Part shown: positions 55,274 to 63,365 of the stretch, piece by piece
Position numbering within the stretch: position 1 is the first letter of the stretch
How the letters are laid out: every line of letters starts with the position of its first letter
DNA from: Stutzerimonas stutzeri
GTDB lineage: Bacteria; Pseudomonadota; Gammaproteobacteria; Pseudomonadales; Pseudomonadaceae
Direction: 5' to 3'
Length of the DNA stretch: 64,000 bases
NCBI RefSeq assembly: GCF_009789555.1
Contig: NZ_CP046902.1
Location: 1,042,001 to 1,106,000 of the forward strand
Translations under genes and position numbers: made by a program
Notes under the pieces: generated by a model
Told to the model about the DNA's origin: nothing
Databases searched by the model: none
What the model saw: the letters and a program-made list of their open reading frames with translations, nothing else

Positions 55274-55670
55274 GTTCGATCCTTGGTCTGAGGTGCCGTT
55301 ATTCTGCATAGAAAAGTTACTAAACGACCGACGTGATTTGACGAAGTTCAGCATCCGCGTCGCGATTGAGCAGGCATCTGCGCTGGAACGGTAGATAACC
55401 CGACGGGCGGTTGGGCGGCGCGACACGTGGAGCGATAGCGGCGGGCGAGTCAATCGCCCGTACGATGGACGTCGGCGCGAGACGGGCCGTTGCGTCGATC
55501 AGGCGGCGCCGGGGTGACTGCTATTGCTGCAACCGGGCAAACCGATGGTCGGCGCTGGGTGCTGGCGGGCATGCCTGGGTGCCGATGGAAAACTTTGTAA
55601 TGGTCTCGATGCAACCCCTGCTGCCATCGGCTGTTCGAATGCAGGCAACCCATGGAAACAGGAGAACGCT
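55274..55670. other. Regulatory gap between csgD and the glycine/threonine-rich protein gene
   Basis: This 397-base gap separates divergent genes and must hold the curli promoter. A moderately AT-rich stretch at about 55300-55345 looks promoter-like on the minus strand, but I could not assign sigma-70 or sigma-54 elements with confidence. No small gene is evident. Confidence 0.4.
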
Positions 55671-55982
55671 ATGCAAAGCAAAAAACTGTCTGCCTTGGTT
55701 CTGGCAGGGCTGATGTCCACCGGTGTTTTCGCAGCAGGCACGACCGACAAGGACAGCGCAACCAGTGGTGAAACCCGGCAAGAGTCGATGGACGGCCAAA
55801 CCACCGATGACACCAATCGCTCGGGCATGACCACAGGCGCGGGCACCACCACCAGCACCGGCACCGAAGCGGGTCCCGGCACTGGCACCGGCACCAGTGT
55901 GGGCAACACCACCGGCACCGGCAACACGGCGACCGGGTCAGGCACAGGCGGTTCCGGTGGTTCCGGCGGCTCGGGTAACTGA
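55671..55982 (+). CDS. Secreted Gly/Thr-rich low-complexity protein
   Basis: This 103-residue product has a signal peptide (KKLSALVLAGLMSTGVFAAG). A low-complexity mature part of threonine, glycine, serine and asparagine ends in TGGSGGSGGSGN. There is no recognisable domain and no cysteine. The start has AGGAG upstream and a terminator follows, so it is a real gene. It may be an extracellular or matrix protein given the neighbouring curli operon, but this is only inference. Confidence 0.75.
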   Translation: MQSKKLSALVLAGLMSTGVFAAGTTDKDSATSGETRQESMDGQTTDDTNRSGMTTGAGTTTSTGTEAGPGTGTGTSVGNTTGTGNTATGSGTGGSGGSGGSGN

Positions 55983-56001
55983 TGCGGCTGTGGCCAGATC
56001 G

Positions 56002-56029
56002 AAGCCCTGACCCCTGGTCGGGGCTTTTC
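56002..56029 (+). terminator. Terminator after the Gly/Thr-rich protein gene
   Basis: AAGCCCTGACC and GGTCGGGGCTT form a stem with one mismatch-type pair around a CCCT loop, followed by TTTTCATTT. Confidence 0.8.
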
Positions 56030-56106
56030 ATTTACAGGCAGCGCTGAGGCCAGGCGTAACGTCTCCGGTGCGCGAGGCGCTCGAACTGCCGTTCTGGAGG
56101 TGAGCC

Positions 56107-56400
56107 ATGGACCTGCGTCTTTCGATCTTCATCGCAAGCCTGGCATTGGCGTCTGCGGCATTGGCAACGGGCACGGGACCCACCCTGCCGGAGAAAAGCC
56201 GCGAACATCCACTGGATACGCGCGAGCCGCGACAGGACGTTATCGACTTGCCCGACGGCGGCGAGGGCCAGCCACGTCCGCCCACCCTCGAAGCGCCGCC
56301 GGAGATTCCGCCGGTCGAGCCTACCGAACGCCGGGCCCCGTCGGATCGCCCCGAGCGCCGCGGCACCGATACAGGCGTCAATCCCGCGTCGGCCAGTTGA
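56107..56400 (+). CDS. Secreted proline-rich small protein
   Basis: This 97-residue product has a signal peptide (RLSIFIASLALASAALA) and a disordered-looking charged, proline-rich mature part (PTLPEKSREHPLDTREPRQDVIDLPDGG, PPTLEAPPEIPPVEPTERRAPSDRPERRG). I recognise no family. GGAGG lies about five bases before the ATG. It is followed by a terminator shared with serA. Confidence 0.7.
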   Translation: MDLRLSIFIASLALASAALATGTGPTLPEKSREHPLDTREPRQDVIDLPDGGEGQPRPPTLEAPPEIPPVEPTERRAPSDRPERRGTDTGVNPASAS

Positions 56401-56420
56401 TCCGCTGAACAGCGAGCATG

Positions 56421-56451
56421 AAAAAGGGGAGGCCGAAGCCTCCCCTTTTCC
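56421..56451. terminator. Bidirectional terminator between the proline-rich gene and serA
   Basis: AAAAAGGGGAGGC-CGAA-GCCTCCCCTTTTCC has a strong stem with T-runs on both strands, and it lies just past both convergent stops. Confidence 0.9.
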
Positions 56452-56464
56452 TGCGCCGTGTCGC

Positions 56465-57694
56465 TTAGAACAGCACGCGGCTGCGGATGGTGCCGTTGAC
56501 GTGCTGGAGTTTCTCCAGGGCCAGGTCGGAATATTCCTTGTCCACGTCGATCACCACGTAGCCGACCTTCTCGTTGGTCTGCAGGAACTGACCGCAGATG
56601 TTGATGCCGTTGTCGGCGAACACCTTGTTGATCTCGCTCATCACGCCGGGGATGTTCTGGTGGATGTGCAGCAGGCGGTGCTTGCCCGGATGCGACGGCA
56701 GCGCGACCTCAGGGAAATTGACCGAGGATACGGAGGTGCCGTTGTCGCTGTACTTGACCAGCTTTTCTGCCACTTCAAGGCCGATGTTGGCCTGGGCTTC
56801 AGCAGTGGAGCCGCCAATGTGCGGGGTGAGGATGACGCGATCCAGGCCACGCAGCGGGCTTTCGAACTCTTCGTCGTTGGACTTGGGTTCGACCGGGAAC
56901 ACGTCGATGGCAGCGCCGATCAGGTGCTCGTCCTTGATCGCTGCGGCCAGGTGGTCCAGTTCGACCACCGTTCCGCGGGCCGCATTGATCAGGATGGCGC
57001 CTTTTTTCATCGCGCGGATTTCCTTCTCGCCGATCATCCACTGGGTGGATGGCAGCTCGGGGACGTGCAGCGATACGATGTCGCACATGCCGAGCAGTTC
57101 GTACAGCGAACCGATCTGAGTGGCATTGCCCAGTGGCAGCTTGGTCACCACATCGTAGAAGTACACCTGCATGCCGAGGCTTTCGGCGAGGACCGACAGC
57201 TGGGTGCCGATGGACCCGTAACCGATGATCCCCAGCTTCTTGCCGCGAATTTCGAACGAATTGGCGGCCGACTTGATCCAGCCACCGCGATGGCAGGACG
57301 CGTTTTTCTCAGGGATGCCACGCAGCAGCAGGATGGCTTCGGCCAGGACCAGCTCGGCGACAGAGCGGGTATTGGAATAGGGCGCGTTGAAGACCGCGAT
57401 ACCGCGTTCGCGAGCGGCGTTGAGATCGACCTGGTTGGTGCCGATGCAGAAACAGCCGACGGCGATCAGTTTCTTCGCGGCGTCGAAGACTTCCTCGGTG
57501 AGCTGCGTGCGCGAGCGGATGCCGATGAAATGGGCGTCAGCGATCTTGTCCTTCAACTCCGACTCGGTCAGGGCGGTCTTGAGGTACTCGATGTTCGAGT
57601 AGCCTGCGGCCTTGAGCGTGTCGACAGCGTTCTGGTGGACGCCTTCGAGGAGAAGGAACTTGATCTTGCTCTTGTCGAGAGAGGTCTGGCTCAT
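56465..57694 (-). CDS. serA: SerA, D-3-phosphoglycerate dehydrogenase
   Basis: SerA makes 3-phosphohydroxypyruvate, the first step of serine synthesis, and in Pseudomonas it also reduces 2-ketoglutarate to D-2-hydroxyglutarate. The 409-residue protein has the catalytic domain, NAD motif LGIIGYGSIGTQLSVLAESLGM, INAARG and the catalytic LTPHIGGSTAEAQ. A C-terminal ACT domain (GVMSEINKVFADNGINICGQFL) should bind serine. It is the shorter E. coli-like type with one ACT domain. It is divergent from the D2HGDH gene, with a shared 197-base gap. Confidence 0.97.
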   Translation of the reverse strand: MSQTSLDKSKIKFLLLEGVHQNAVDTLKAAGYSNIEYLKTALTESELKDKIADAHFIGIRSRTQLTEEVFDAAKKLIAVGCFCIGTNQVDLNAARERGIAVFNAPYSNTRSVAELVLAEAILLLRGIPEKNASCHRGGWIKSAANSFEIRGKKLGIIGYGSIGTQLSVLAESLGMQVYFYDVVTKLPLGNATQIGSLYELLGMCDIVSLHVPELPSTQWMIGEKEIRAMKKGAILINAARGTVVELDHLAAAIKDEHLIGAAIDVFPVEPKSNDEEFESPLRGLDRVILTPHIGGSTAEAQANIGLEVAEKLVKYSDNGTSVSSVNFPEVALPSHPGKHRLLHIHQNIPGVMSEINKVFADNGINICGQFLQTNEKVGYVVIDVDKEYSDLALEKLQHVNGTIRSRVLF

Positions 57695-57804
57695 CTGCGT
57701 TAAAACCTTAAGGCCGAAGGATAGGACTGATGTGTCCAGCGAAGGCTGGCCGGCTCGGTATCACCGGCGCCGGAAGTCTGCCGAGGCACGTTCAAAGGGG
57801 GGCT

Positions 57805-57816
57805 TATGCTAGCATA
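57805..57816. promoter_or_regulatory. 12-base palindrome with back-to-back TATGCT elements between serA and D2HGDH
   Basis: TATGCTAGCATA is a perfect palindrome and places a TATGCT -10-like hexamer on each strand. Matching -35 boxes are not obvious at 17 bases, so it may be an operator instead. It lies 111 bases from the serA start and 76 from the D2HGDH start. Confidence 0.4.
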
Positions 57817-57891
57817 CGGGCCCCCCGAAACACCCCTGTCCTGAGCTGAAGCGTGCTCAGGGTGACCATGAATCGAATGAGAGTTCCCATG

Positions 57892-59286
57892 ATGACCGAT
57901 GCTGCCCTGATCGATGAGCTGAAGACCCTGGTCGAGCCCGGCAAGGTGTTGACCGACGCCGATTCGCTGAACGCCTACGGCAAGGACTGGACCAAGCATT
58001 TCGCTCCGGCACCCTCGGCCATCGTGTTCCCGAAGACCGTCGAGCAGGTGCAGGCCATCGTGCGCTGGGCCAACGAACGCAAGGTTGCGCTGGTGCCATC
58101 AGGCGGGCGTACGGGTCTCTCTGCTGCGGCTGTGGCGGCCAATGGCGAAGTTGTCGTGTCTTTCGACTACATGAATCAGATCCTGTCCTTCGATGAAATG
58201 GATCGCACCGCCGTTTGCCAGCCCGGCGTGATCACCGCGCAACTGCAGCAGTTCGCCGAGGACAAGGGGCTCTACTATCCGGTGGATTTCGCGTCGGCCG
58301 GCTCCAGCCAGATCGGCGGTAACATCGGCACCAACGCCGGCGGCATCAAGGTGATTCGTTATGGCATGACCCGCAACTGGGTGGCGGGTCTGAAAGTGGT
58401 GACCGGCAAGGGCGATCTGCTCGAGCTGAACAAGGACCTGATCAAGAACGCGACCGGTTACGACCTGCGTCAGCTGTTCATCGGTGCCGAGGGGACGCTG
58501 GGCTTCGTGGTCGAGGCCACCATGCGCCTGGAGCGCCAGCCGACCAACCTCACCGCGATGGTCCTGGGTACGCCGGATTTCGAGTCGATCATGCCGGTGC
58601 TGCACGCCTTCCAGGACAAGCTGGACCTCACCGCCTTCGAATTTTTCTCCGACAAGTGCCTGGACAAGATCCTCGGGCGCGGCGACATCCCCGCACCCTT
58701 CGAGACCCGCGCCCCGTTCTACGCGTTGCTCGAATTCGAGGCCACCACTGAAGAGCGCGCCGAGCAGGCGCTGGCCACGTTCGAGCATTGCGTCAACGAG
58801 GGCTGGGTGATCGATGGGGTGATGAGCCAGAGCGAGCAACAACTGCAGAATCTCTGGAAGTTGCGCGAGTACATCTCCGAAACCATCTCGCACTGGACGC
58901 CCTACAAGAACGATATCTCCGTGACGGTTTCCAAAGTGCCGGCTTTCCTCGCCGACATCGATGCCATCGTCAGCAGTAACTATCCGGATTTCGAGGTGCT
59001 CTGGTACGGCCATATCGGTGACGGCAACCTGCACCTGAACATTCTCAAGCCGCAGGCGTTGTCCAAGGACGAGTTTTTCGACAAGTGCGCCGCGGTGAAC
59101 AAGTGGGTGTTCGAGACGGTGGAGCGCTACAACGGCTCGATTTCAGCCGAACATGGTGTCGGGATGACCAAGCGCGACTATCTCGAATACAGCCGCTCCC
59201 CTGCTGAGATTGCCTACATGAAGGCGATCAAGGCCGCCTTCGACCCCAACGGCATCATGAATCCGGGCAAGATATTCGCAGTGTGA
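57892..59286 (+). CDS. D-2-hydroxyglutarate dehydrogenase (FAD-binding oxidase type)
   Basis: This 464-residue protein has a PCMH-type FAD domain (VALVPSGGRTGLSAAAVAANGEVVVSFDYMNQI, PVDFASAGSSQIGGNIGTNAGGIKVIRYG) and a C-terminal domain with HIGDGNLHLNI and AEHGVGMTKRDYL. In P. stutzeri an enzyme of this kind oxidises D-2-hydroxyglutarate made by SerA and so drives serine synthesis. The divergent placement next to serA supports this identity over glycolate or lactate oxidase. I chose the second of two adjacent ATGs; 57889 is equally possible. Confidence 0.88.
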   Translation: MTDAALIDELKTLVEPGKVLTDADSLNAYGKDWTKHFAPAPSAIVFPKTVEQVQAIVRWANERKVALVPSGGRTGLSAAAVAANGEVVVSFDYMNQILSFDEMDRTAVCQPGVITAQLQQFAEDKGLYYPVDFASAGSSQIGGNIGTNAGGIKVIRYGMTRNWVAGLKVVTGKGDLLELNKDLIKNATGYDLRQLFIGAEGTLGFVVEATMRLERQPTNLTAMVLGTPDFESIMPVLHAFQDKLDLTAFEFFSDKCLDKILGRGDIPAPFETRAPFYALLEFEATTEERAEQALATFEHCVNEGWVIDGVMSQSEQQLQNLWKLREYISETISHWTPYKNDISVTVSKVPAFLADIDAIVSSNYPDFEVLWYGHIGDGNLHLNILKPQALSKDEFFDKCAAVNKWVFETVERYNGSISAEHGVGMTKRDYLEYSRSPAEIAYMKAIKAAFDPNGIMNPGKIFAV

Positions 59287-59351
59287 GGCAGGCGGGTTAG
59301 CATCCGCCGATGGCAACGGCGGGTGCACCGCCCTACAGGCAGGAACTGTTC

Positions 59352-60017
59352 ATGAATTACAAACACCAGTACACCGACGGCACGCCCATTCATTTTCCGC
59401 TGGGCAAGGTGGTCTGCATCGGTCGCAACTATGCCGAGCACGCAAAGGAATTGAATAACCCGGTGCCGACCGAACCGCTGCTGTTCATCAAGGCCGGAAG
59501 CTGCACCGTGCCGTTGGAAGGCGGTTTCAGCATCCCGTCCGAGCGTGGCGCCGTGCACTACGAGGCGGAGATCGCCGTGCTGATCGGCAAGCCGCTGTCA
59601 CGAAAGCCGAACGAAGAAGAGGTACGCGATGCGATCTCCGGCTTCGCCCCGGCGCTGGACCTGACGTTGCGCGACGTCCAGGCCAGGCTCAAGGAAAAGG
59701 GTCACCCCTGGGAAATCGCCAAGAGCTTCGACGGAGCCTGCGTGCTGGCGCCGTTCGTGCCAGGTGACGCGGTGGACGACCTGGGCGATATCGGCATCCG
59801 CCTGAGCGTCAACGGCGAGACTTGCCAGGACGGCAACAGCAGCCAGATGCTCAATGCGATCGTGCCGCTGCTGCAACACATCGCTGGCCATTTCAACCTG
59901 CAGCCCGGCGACGTGGTACTGACCGGTACGCCAGCCGGCGTCGGGCCGTTGGCCCAGGGCGATCAACTGGTACTCGAACTGGTCGGACTGTCGCGCTTCG
60001 AAAGTCGCGTGCTCTGA
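59352..60017 (+). CDS. Fumarylacetoacetate hydrolase family protein
   Basis: This 221-residue single-domain FAH protein has VCIGRNYAEHAKELN, FIKAGSCTVPLEG, the metal-binding VHYEAEIAVLIGKPL and GDVVLTGTPAGVGPL. Such enzymes act as acylpyruvase, oxaloacetate decarboxylase or related hydrolases. The short form with this opening resembles YcgM/FAHD1-type acylpyruvases. It follows the D2HGDH gene by 65 bases on the same strand. Confidence 0.87.
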   Translation: MNYKHQYTDGTPIHFPLGKVVCIGRNYAEHAKELNNPVPTEPLLFIKAGSCTVPLEGGFSIPSERGAVHYEAEIAVLIGKPLSRKPNEEEVRDAISGFAPALDLTLRDVQARLKEKGHPWEIAKSFDGACVLAPFVPGDAVDDLGDIGIRLSVNGETCQDGNSSQMLNAIVPLLQHIAGHFNLQPGDVVLTGTPAGVGPLAQGDQLVLELVGLSRFESRVL

Positions 60018-60019
60018 GC

Positions 60020-60052
60020 GAACAGGCCGGGCCCATGGGTCCCGGCCTGTTC
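60020..60052 (+). terminator. Strong hairpin after the FAH-family gene
   Basis: GAACAGGCCGGG and CCCGGCCTGTTC form a perfect 12-base stem with a nine-base loop two bases after the stop. There is no T-run, so it may be a weak or factor-assisted terminator. Confidence 0.6.
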
Positions 60053-60120
60053 CGTTACCGTCATAGCCCCGTTATTCGAGGTCATGCTGTAATTGCAGGC
60101 CCTCCCTGGGTTTGTGCCTC

Positions 60121-61032
60121 ATGCCTAAGATCGCCTTTCGTTCCGTTCGTCTGCGAGGAGTGCTCCTTGCGCTGCTCCTGCTCGTCATCGCGGCAGTGAC
60201 AGTGGCCGGGTGGCTGCTGCACTGGAACGATCAACTGAAGCTCTACTGGCAGGAGCAGTTCGTCGATGCCGAACAACGCGCGGCAAGCGTCTGGCTGCCC
60301 GACTATCGCCTGACACTGGAAACCGCGCTGGTCGGCCTGGAGGAAGACGAGACCTCCGGGCTGACCTGGAATCCGTCGACCGGCACGTTGTTCACCGTCA
60401 CCGGGCAGAACCCTCAGCTGGTGGAATTCACCCCCGGCGGGGTTGTGCTCAGGCGCGTGCGACTGAACGGCTTCTCCGACCCCGAGGCGGTCGAAGCGCT
60501 GGACGACGGGCGTCTGGCCATCGTCGATGAGCGCCGTCGCCTGGTTGCGGTGTTCCGGCTCGCGCCAGGGGTGGACAGCCTCGACCTCGACGACCTGGCC
60601 CGCTACGACCTGGGCTTCGAAGGGGCGGGCAACAAGGGTTTCGAGGGCTTGGCCTGGAACCCGCGCACGCAGCGTCTGTTGCTGGCCAAGGAGCGCGACC
60701 CGCAAGGTTTGTTCGAGTTGCCCTTCCCTGGCGAGGACGGTGCGGCCGGCGCGCTCGAGGCCTTGCCCAGTCAGCCGCTGCTGGTGCGCGATATCTCATC
60801 AGTGGCCATCGACCCGCTGACCGGCCATACCCTGATGCTGTCCGACGAGTCGCGGCTGTTGGTCGAGCTGGACCTGCAGGGGAAGCCGCGCAGCTTCATC
60901 AGCCTGTTCGGTGGTCTCAACGGACTGGTGGAGGGTGTCGGTCAGGCCGAGGGCGTGGCGATCGATGGCGAGGGCAACATCTATGTGGTGGCTGAGCCCA
61001 ACCGATTCTACGTCTTCAGCCGCACGCGATAA
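60121..61032 (+). CDS. SdiA-regulated domain protein, paralogue 1
   Basis: This 303-residue protein has an N-terminal membrane anchor or signal (GVLLALLLLVIAAVTVAGWLLHW) and a beta-propeller of the SdiA-regulated family (ETSGLTWNPSTGTLFTVTGQNPQLVEFTPGG, FSDPEAVEALDDGRLAIVDERR, KGFEGLAWNPRTQRLLLAKERDP, QAEGVAIDGEGNIYVVAEPNRFYVF). The domain name comes from an E. coli gene under SdiA control; biochemical function is unknown. A closely related gene follows 95 bases later. Confidence 0.83.
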   Translation: MPKIAFRSVRLRGVLLALLLLVIAAVTVAGWLLHWNDQLKLYWQEQFVDAEQRAASVWLPDYRLTLETALVGLEEDETSGLTWNPSTGTLFTVTGQNPQLVEFTPGGVVLRRVRLNGFSDPEAVEALDDGRLAIVDERRRLVAVFRLAPGVDSLDLDDLARYDLGFEGAGNKGFEGLAWNPRTQRLLLAKERDPQGLFELPFPGEDGAAGALEALPSQPLLVRDISSVAIDPLTGHTLMLSDESRLLVELDLQGKPRSFISLFGGLNGLVEGVGQAEGVAIDGEGNIYVVAEPNRFYVFSRTR

Positions 61033-61127
61033 CCCAATTGGAGCCCGGCCGGGGCGCGCCTCGTTAAGCCTCGGGTAAGCTTGTCTGCGCACAATCGCGC
61101 GTCTTTCTTGGGCTGACGGGCGATGGG

Positions 61128-62033
61128 ATGCGTCTAACGGTAAAAATCTGTTTGGCGGCGTTGGCCGGCCTGCTCCTGTTGCTGGCGGTGGTTGTAGCCG
61201 TGCGTTACCAGTGGTTCGAGCGTGCCTGGTTCGATTTCCAGCAGTGGCATCAAGGCGGGGCGCAATCGGCGGCATCGTTGCGACTGCCGGATTACCGGGC
61301 GGTGATCCAGGCCAAGGCGATACGGGGTGTGGACAGGGACCTCTCGGCGTTGACCTACGACCCGGACCGCCGCAGCCTGATGGCGGTCACCAACAGCAAT
61401 CCGCAGCTCCTCGAGCTGAGCCTCGAAGGCGATCTGCTGCGCGCGATACCGCTGCGTGGTTTTCGCGATCCGGAGGCGATCGCGTACATCTCGCCCGGGG
61501 TATACGTGGTCAGTGAGGAACGATCGCAGCGCTTGCTGCGCATCGTGGTGGATGAGCAGACCCGGCTGATCGATGCCGCGCAGCTGCAACAGCTGTCACT
61601 GGGGATCGGGCTGAACGGCAACAAAGGCTTCGAAGGGCTGGCCTATGACGCGGCAGGCAAACGCTTGTTCGTGGCGAAGGAGCGCGACCCGGGGCGTATC
61701 TACGAGATCGAGGGCTTTCCTTACCCCGACGAAGGCCGGCCATTGGCCGTCCACGTCAGCGAGAATCGCGAGCGCGACGACGATCTGTTCGTGCGCGATC
61801 TGTCGAGCCTGCAATACCACGAGCAGAGCGGCCATTTGTTGGCGCTGTCGGACGAGTCGCGCCTGGTGGTCGAACTGGACGTCAACGGCAAGCCGATCAG
61901 CGCCCTGCCGCTCAGTGCCGGTCGACACGGCCTGCGAAAGGACGTGCCCCAGGCCGAGGGCATCGCCCTGGGCGCGGACGGCACGCTTTACATCGTCAGC
62001 GAGCCGAACCTGTTCTACCTGTTTCGCAAGTGA
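61128..62033 (+). CDS. SdiA-regulated domain protein, paralogue 2
   Basis: This 301-residue protein shares the layout of its upstream neighbour: an N-terminal hydrophobic segment (LAALAGLLLLLAVVVAVRYQWF) and the same propeller motifs (LSALTYDPDRRSLMAVTNSNPQLLELSLEG, FRDPEAIAYISPGVYVVSEERSQRLL, NKGFEGLAYDAAGKRLFVAKERDPGRIYEI, QAEGIALGADGTLYIVSEPNLFYLF). The pair arose by an old tandem duplication. Paralogue 2 keeps the terminal YLFRK ending. Confidence 0.83.
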   Translation: MRLTVKICLAALAGLLLLLAVVVAVRYQWFERAWFDFQQWHQGGAQSAASLRLPDYRAVIQAKAIRGVDRDLSALTYDPDRRSLMAVTNSNPQLLELSLEGDLLRAIPLRGFRDPEAIAYISPGVYVVSEERSQRLLRIVVDEQTRLIDAAQLQQLSLGIGLNGNKGFEGLAYDAAGKRLFVAKERDPGRIYEIEGFPYPDEGRPLAVHVSENRERDDDLFVRDLSSLQYHEQSGHLLALSDESRLVVELDVNGKPISALPLSAGRHGLRKDVPQAEGIALGADGTLYIVSEPNLFYLFRK

Positions 62034-62077
62034 CCGGGTGGCTGGCGGCAGCCAGCCTCACCCGGATGCCCGATCAC

Positions 62078-62422
62078 TCAGGCCGATGCGATGCTTTCAT
62101 CGAGCAGCACGGCATCAGGGGCATGGCGGCGGACCGATTCGCAACCCTGCTCTGCGCTGCGCAGGCTGCTGTACATCTGGCTCTGGCCGATGATCTGGCC
62201 ATTGCCGGCCTTGAGCACGAAGTAATGCTTGCCGTTGCTGGACCCCTTCATTTCGAAGGCGCCTTCGCGCAATGCATGCTTGCGCACCGAATCGATGCCG
62301 CTCAAGGCAGAGGCATGGGCCTTGTACCGCTCGCTGGACAATATGACCTGACCGTTGCTGGCCGTCAGGTTGAAATGAAACTGACCCGTGCCACTTTTTT
62401 TCAGCTGGAACTTGCCGGACAT
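62078..62422 (-). CDS. YegP family protein (two DUF1508 repeats)
   Basis: This 114-residue protein has two copies of the DUF1508 module, FQLKKSGTGQFHFNLTASNGQVILSSERYKAHASALSGIDSVRKHA and FEMKGSSNGKHYFVLKAGNGQIIGQSQMYSSLRSAEQGCESVRRHA. The family is widespread and uncharacterised. It has no signal peptide. GGAGG lies upstream of the ATG at 62422. Confidence 0.88.
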   Translation of the reverse strand: MSGKFQLKKSGTGQFHFNLTASNGQVILSSERYKAHASALSGIDSVRKHALREGAFEMKGSSNGKHYFVLKAGNGQIIGQSQMYSSLRSAEQGCESVRRHAPDAVLLDESIASA

Positions 62423-62505
62423 GACGACACCCTCCTGTTGGTGGTCTGTGCTAGCGAATGTTCTGCATCAACAAGCGTAGCCGCACCGGGAGGATGTCGC
62501 CGTTT

Positions 62506-62537
62506 CGTTTCAGCGTTTCAGCGTTTCAGCGTTTCAG
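62506..62537. repeat. Four tandem copies of an octamer at the rpiA stop codon
   Basis: CGTTTCAG (CTGAAACG on the coding strand) occurs four times in a row. The rpiA stop TGA lies at the junction between two copies, so the last codons read T-L-K-R-stop. Copy number may vary by slippage without changing the protein as long as at least two copies remain. Confidence 0.85.
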
Positions 62538-63197
62538 CGTCTGCACACCGTCCTTGGTACCCAGCAACAGGATATCGGCCGGTCGAGCGGCAAACAGCCC
62601 GTTGGTGACCACGCCGACGATGTTGTTGATCTGCGCCTCGAGCTCGGGTGCAAAGCCGATCGACAGGTTATGCACGTCAAGAATGACGTTGCCGTTGTCG
62701 GTCACCACGCCGTCGCGGTAGACCGGATCGCCGCCCAGTTTGACCAGCTCGCGGGCCACGTGGCTGCGTGCCATCGGAATGACTTCCACCGGAAGCGGGA
62801 ATGCGCCGAGGCGCTCGACCCGTTTGCTGCCGTCGGCAATGCAGATGAACGTCCTGGCCACCGCCGCGACAATCTTCTCGCGGGTCAGGGCCGCGCCGCC
62901 GCCCTTGATGAGTTCCAGGTGATCGTTGGCTTCGTCCGCGCCGTCGACGTAGAACTCCAGCTCCGGAACCGAGTTAAGGTCGTACACCGGGATGCCGTGG
63001 CCCTTGAGGCGTTCAGCCGTGGCGTCGGAGCTGGCGACGGCGCCATCGAAGAACCCCTTGTGCCTGGCCAGCAGGTCAATGAAGAAATTGGCGGTCGAAC
63101 CGGTGCCGACCCCAACGATGCTGCGGTCGTTGAGCTGCGCAACGATGAGGTCGATGGCGGCCTGAGCTACGGCCTGCTTGAGTTGGTCCTGAGTCAT
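62526..63197 (-). CDS. rpiA: RpiA, ribose-5-phosphate isomerase A
   Basis: RpiA interconverts ribose-5-phosphate and ribulose-5-phosphate. The 223-residue protein has VGVGTGSTANFFIDLLA, SSDATAERLKGHGIPVYDLN, the active-site YVDGADEAN and LIKGGGAALTREKIVA. The start at 63197 (MTQDQLKQAVAQ) matches the family. It is divergent from ilvA, as in P. aeruginosa. Confidence 0.96.
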   Translation of the reverse strand: MTQDQLKQAVAQAAIDLIVAQLNDRSIVGVGTGSTANFFIDLLARHKGFFDGAVASSDATAERLKGHGIPVYDLNSVPELEFYVDGADEANDHLELIKGGGAALTREKIVAAVARTFICIADGSKRVERLGAFPLPVEVIPMARSHVARELVKLGGDPVYRDGVVTDNGNVILDVHNLSIGFAPELEAQINNIVGVVTNGLFAARPADILLLGTKDGVQTLKR

Positions 63198-63365
63198 GCG
63201 TTTAGGTCCGGGCGGAGAGGATCGAGGTGCGAAATTATACCGGGGCCGCGACGACGGGTGTTGCACGCTGAGCCGTACCGGTCTTGAGGGGCCGATTGCC
63301 GGTGGTCGACGGGTTTTACGCAAGGTAGACTCGATGGTCCCGCAAAGCCCGCCAAGATAGCCACG

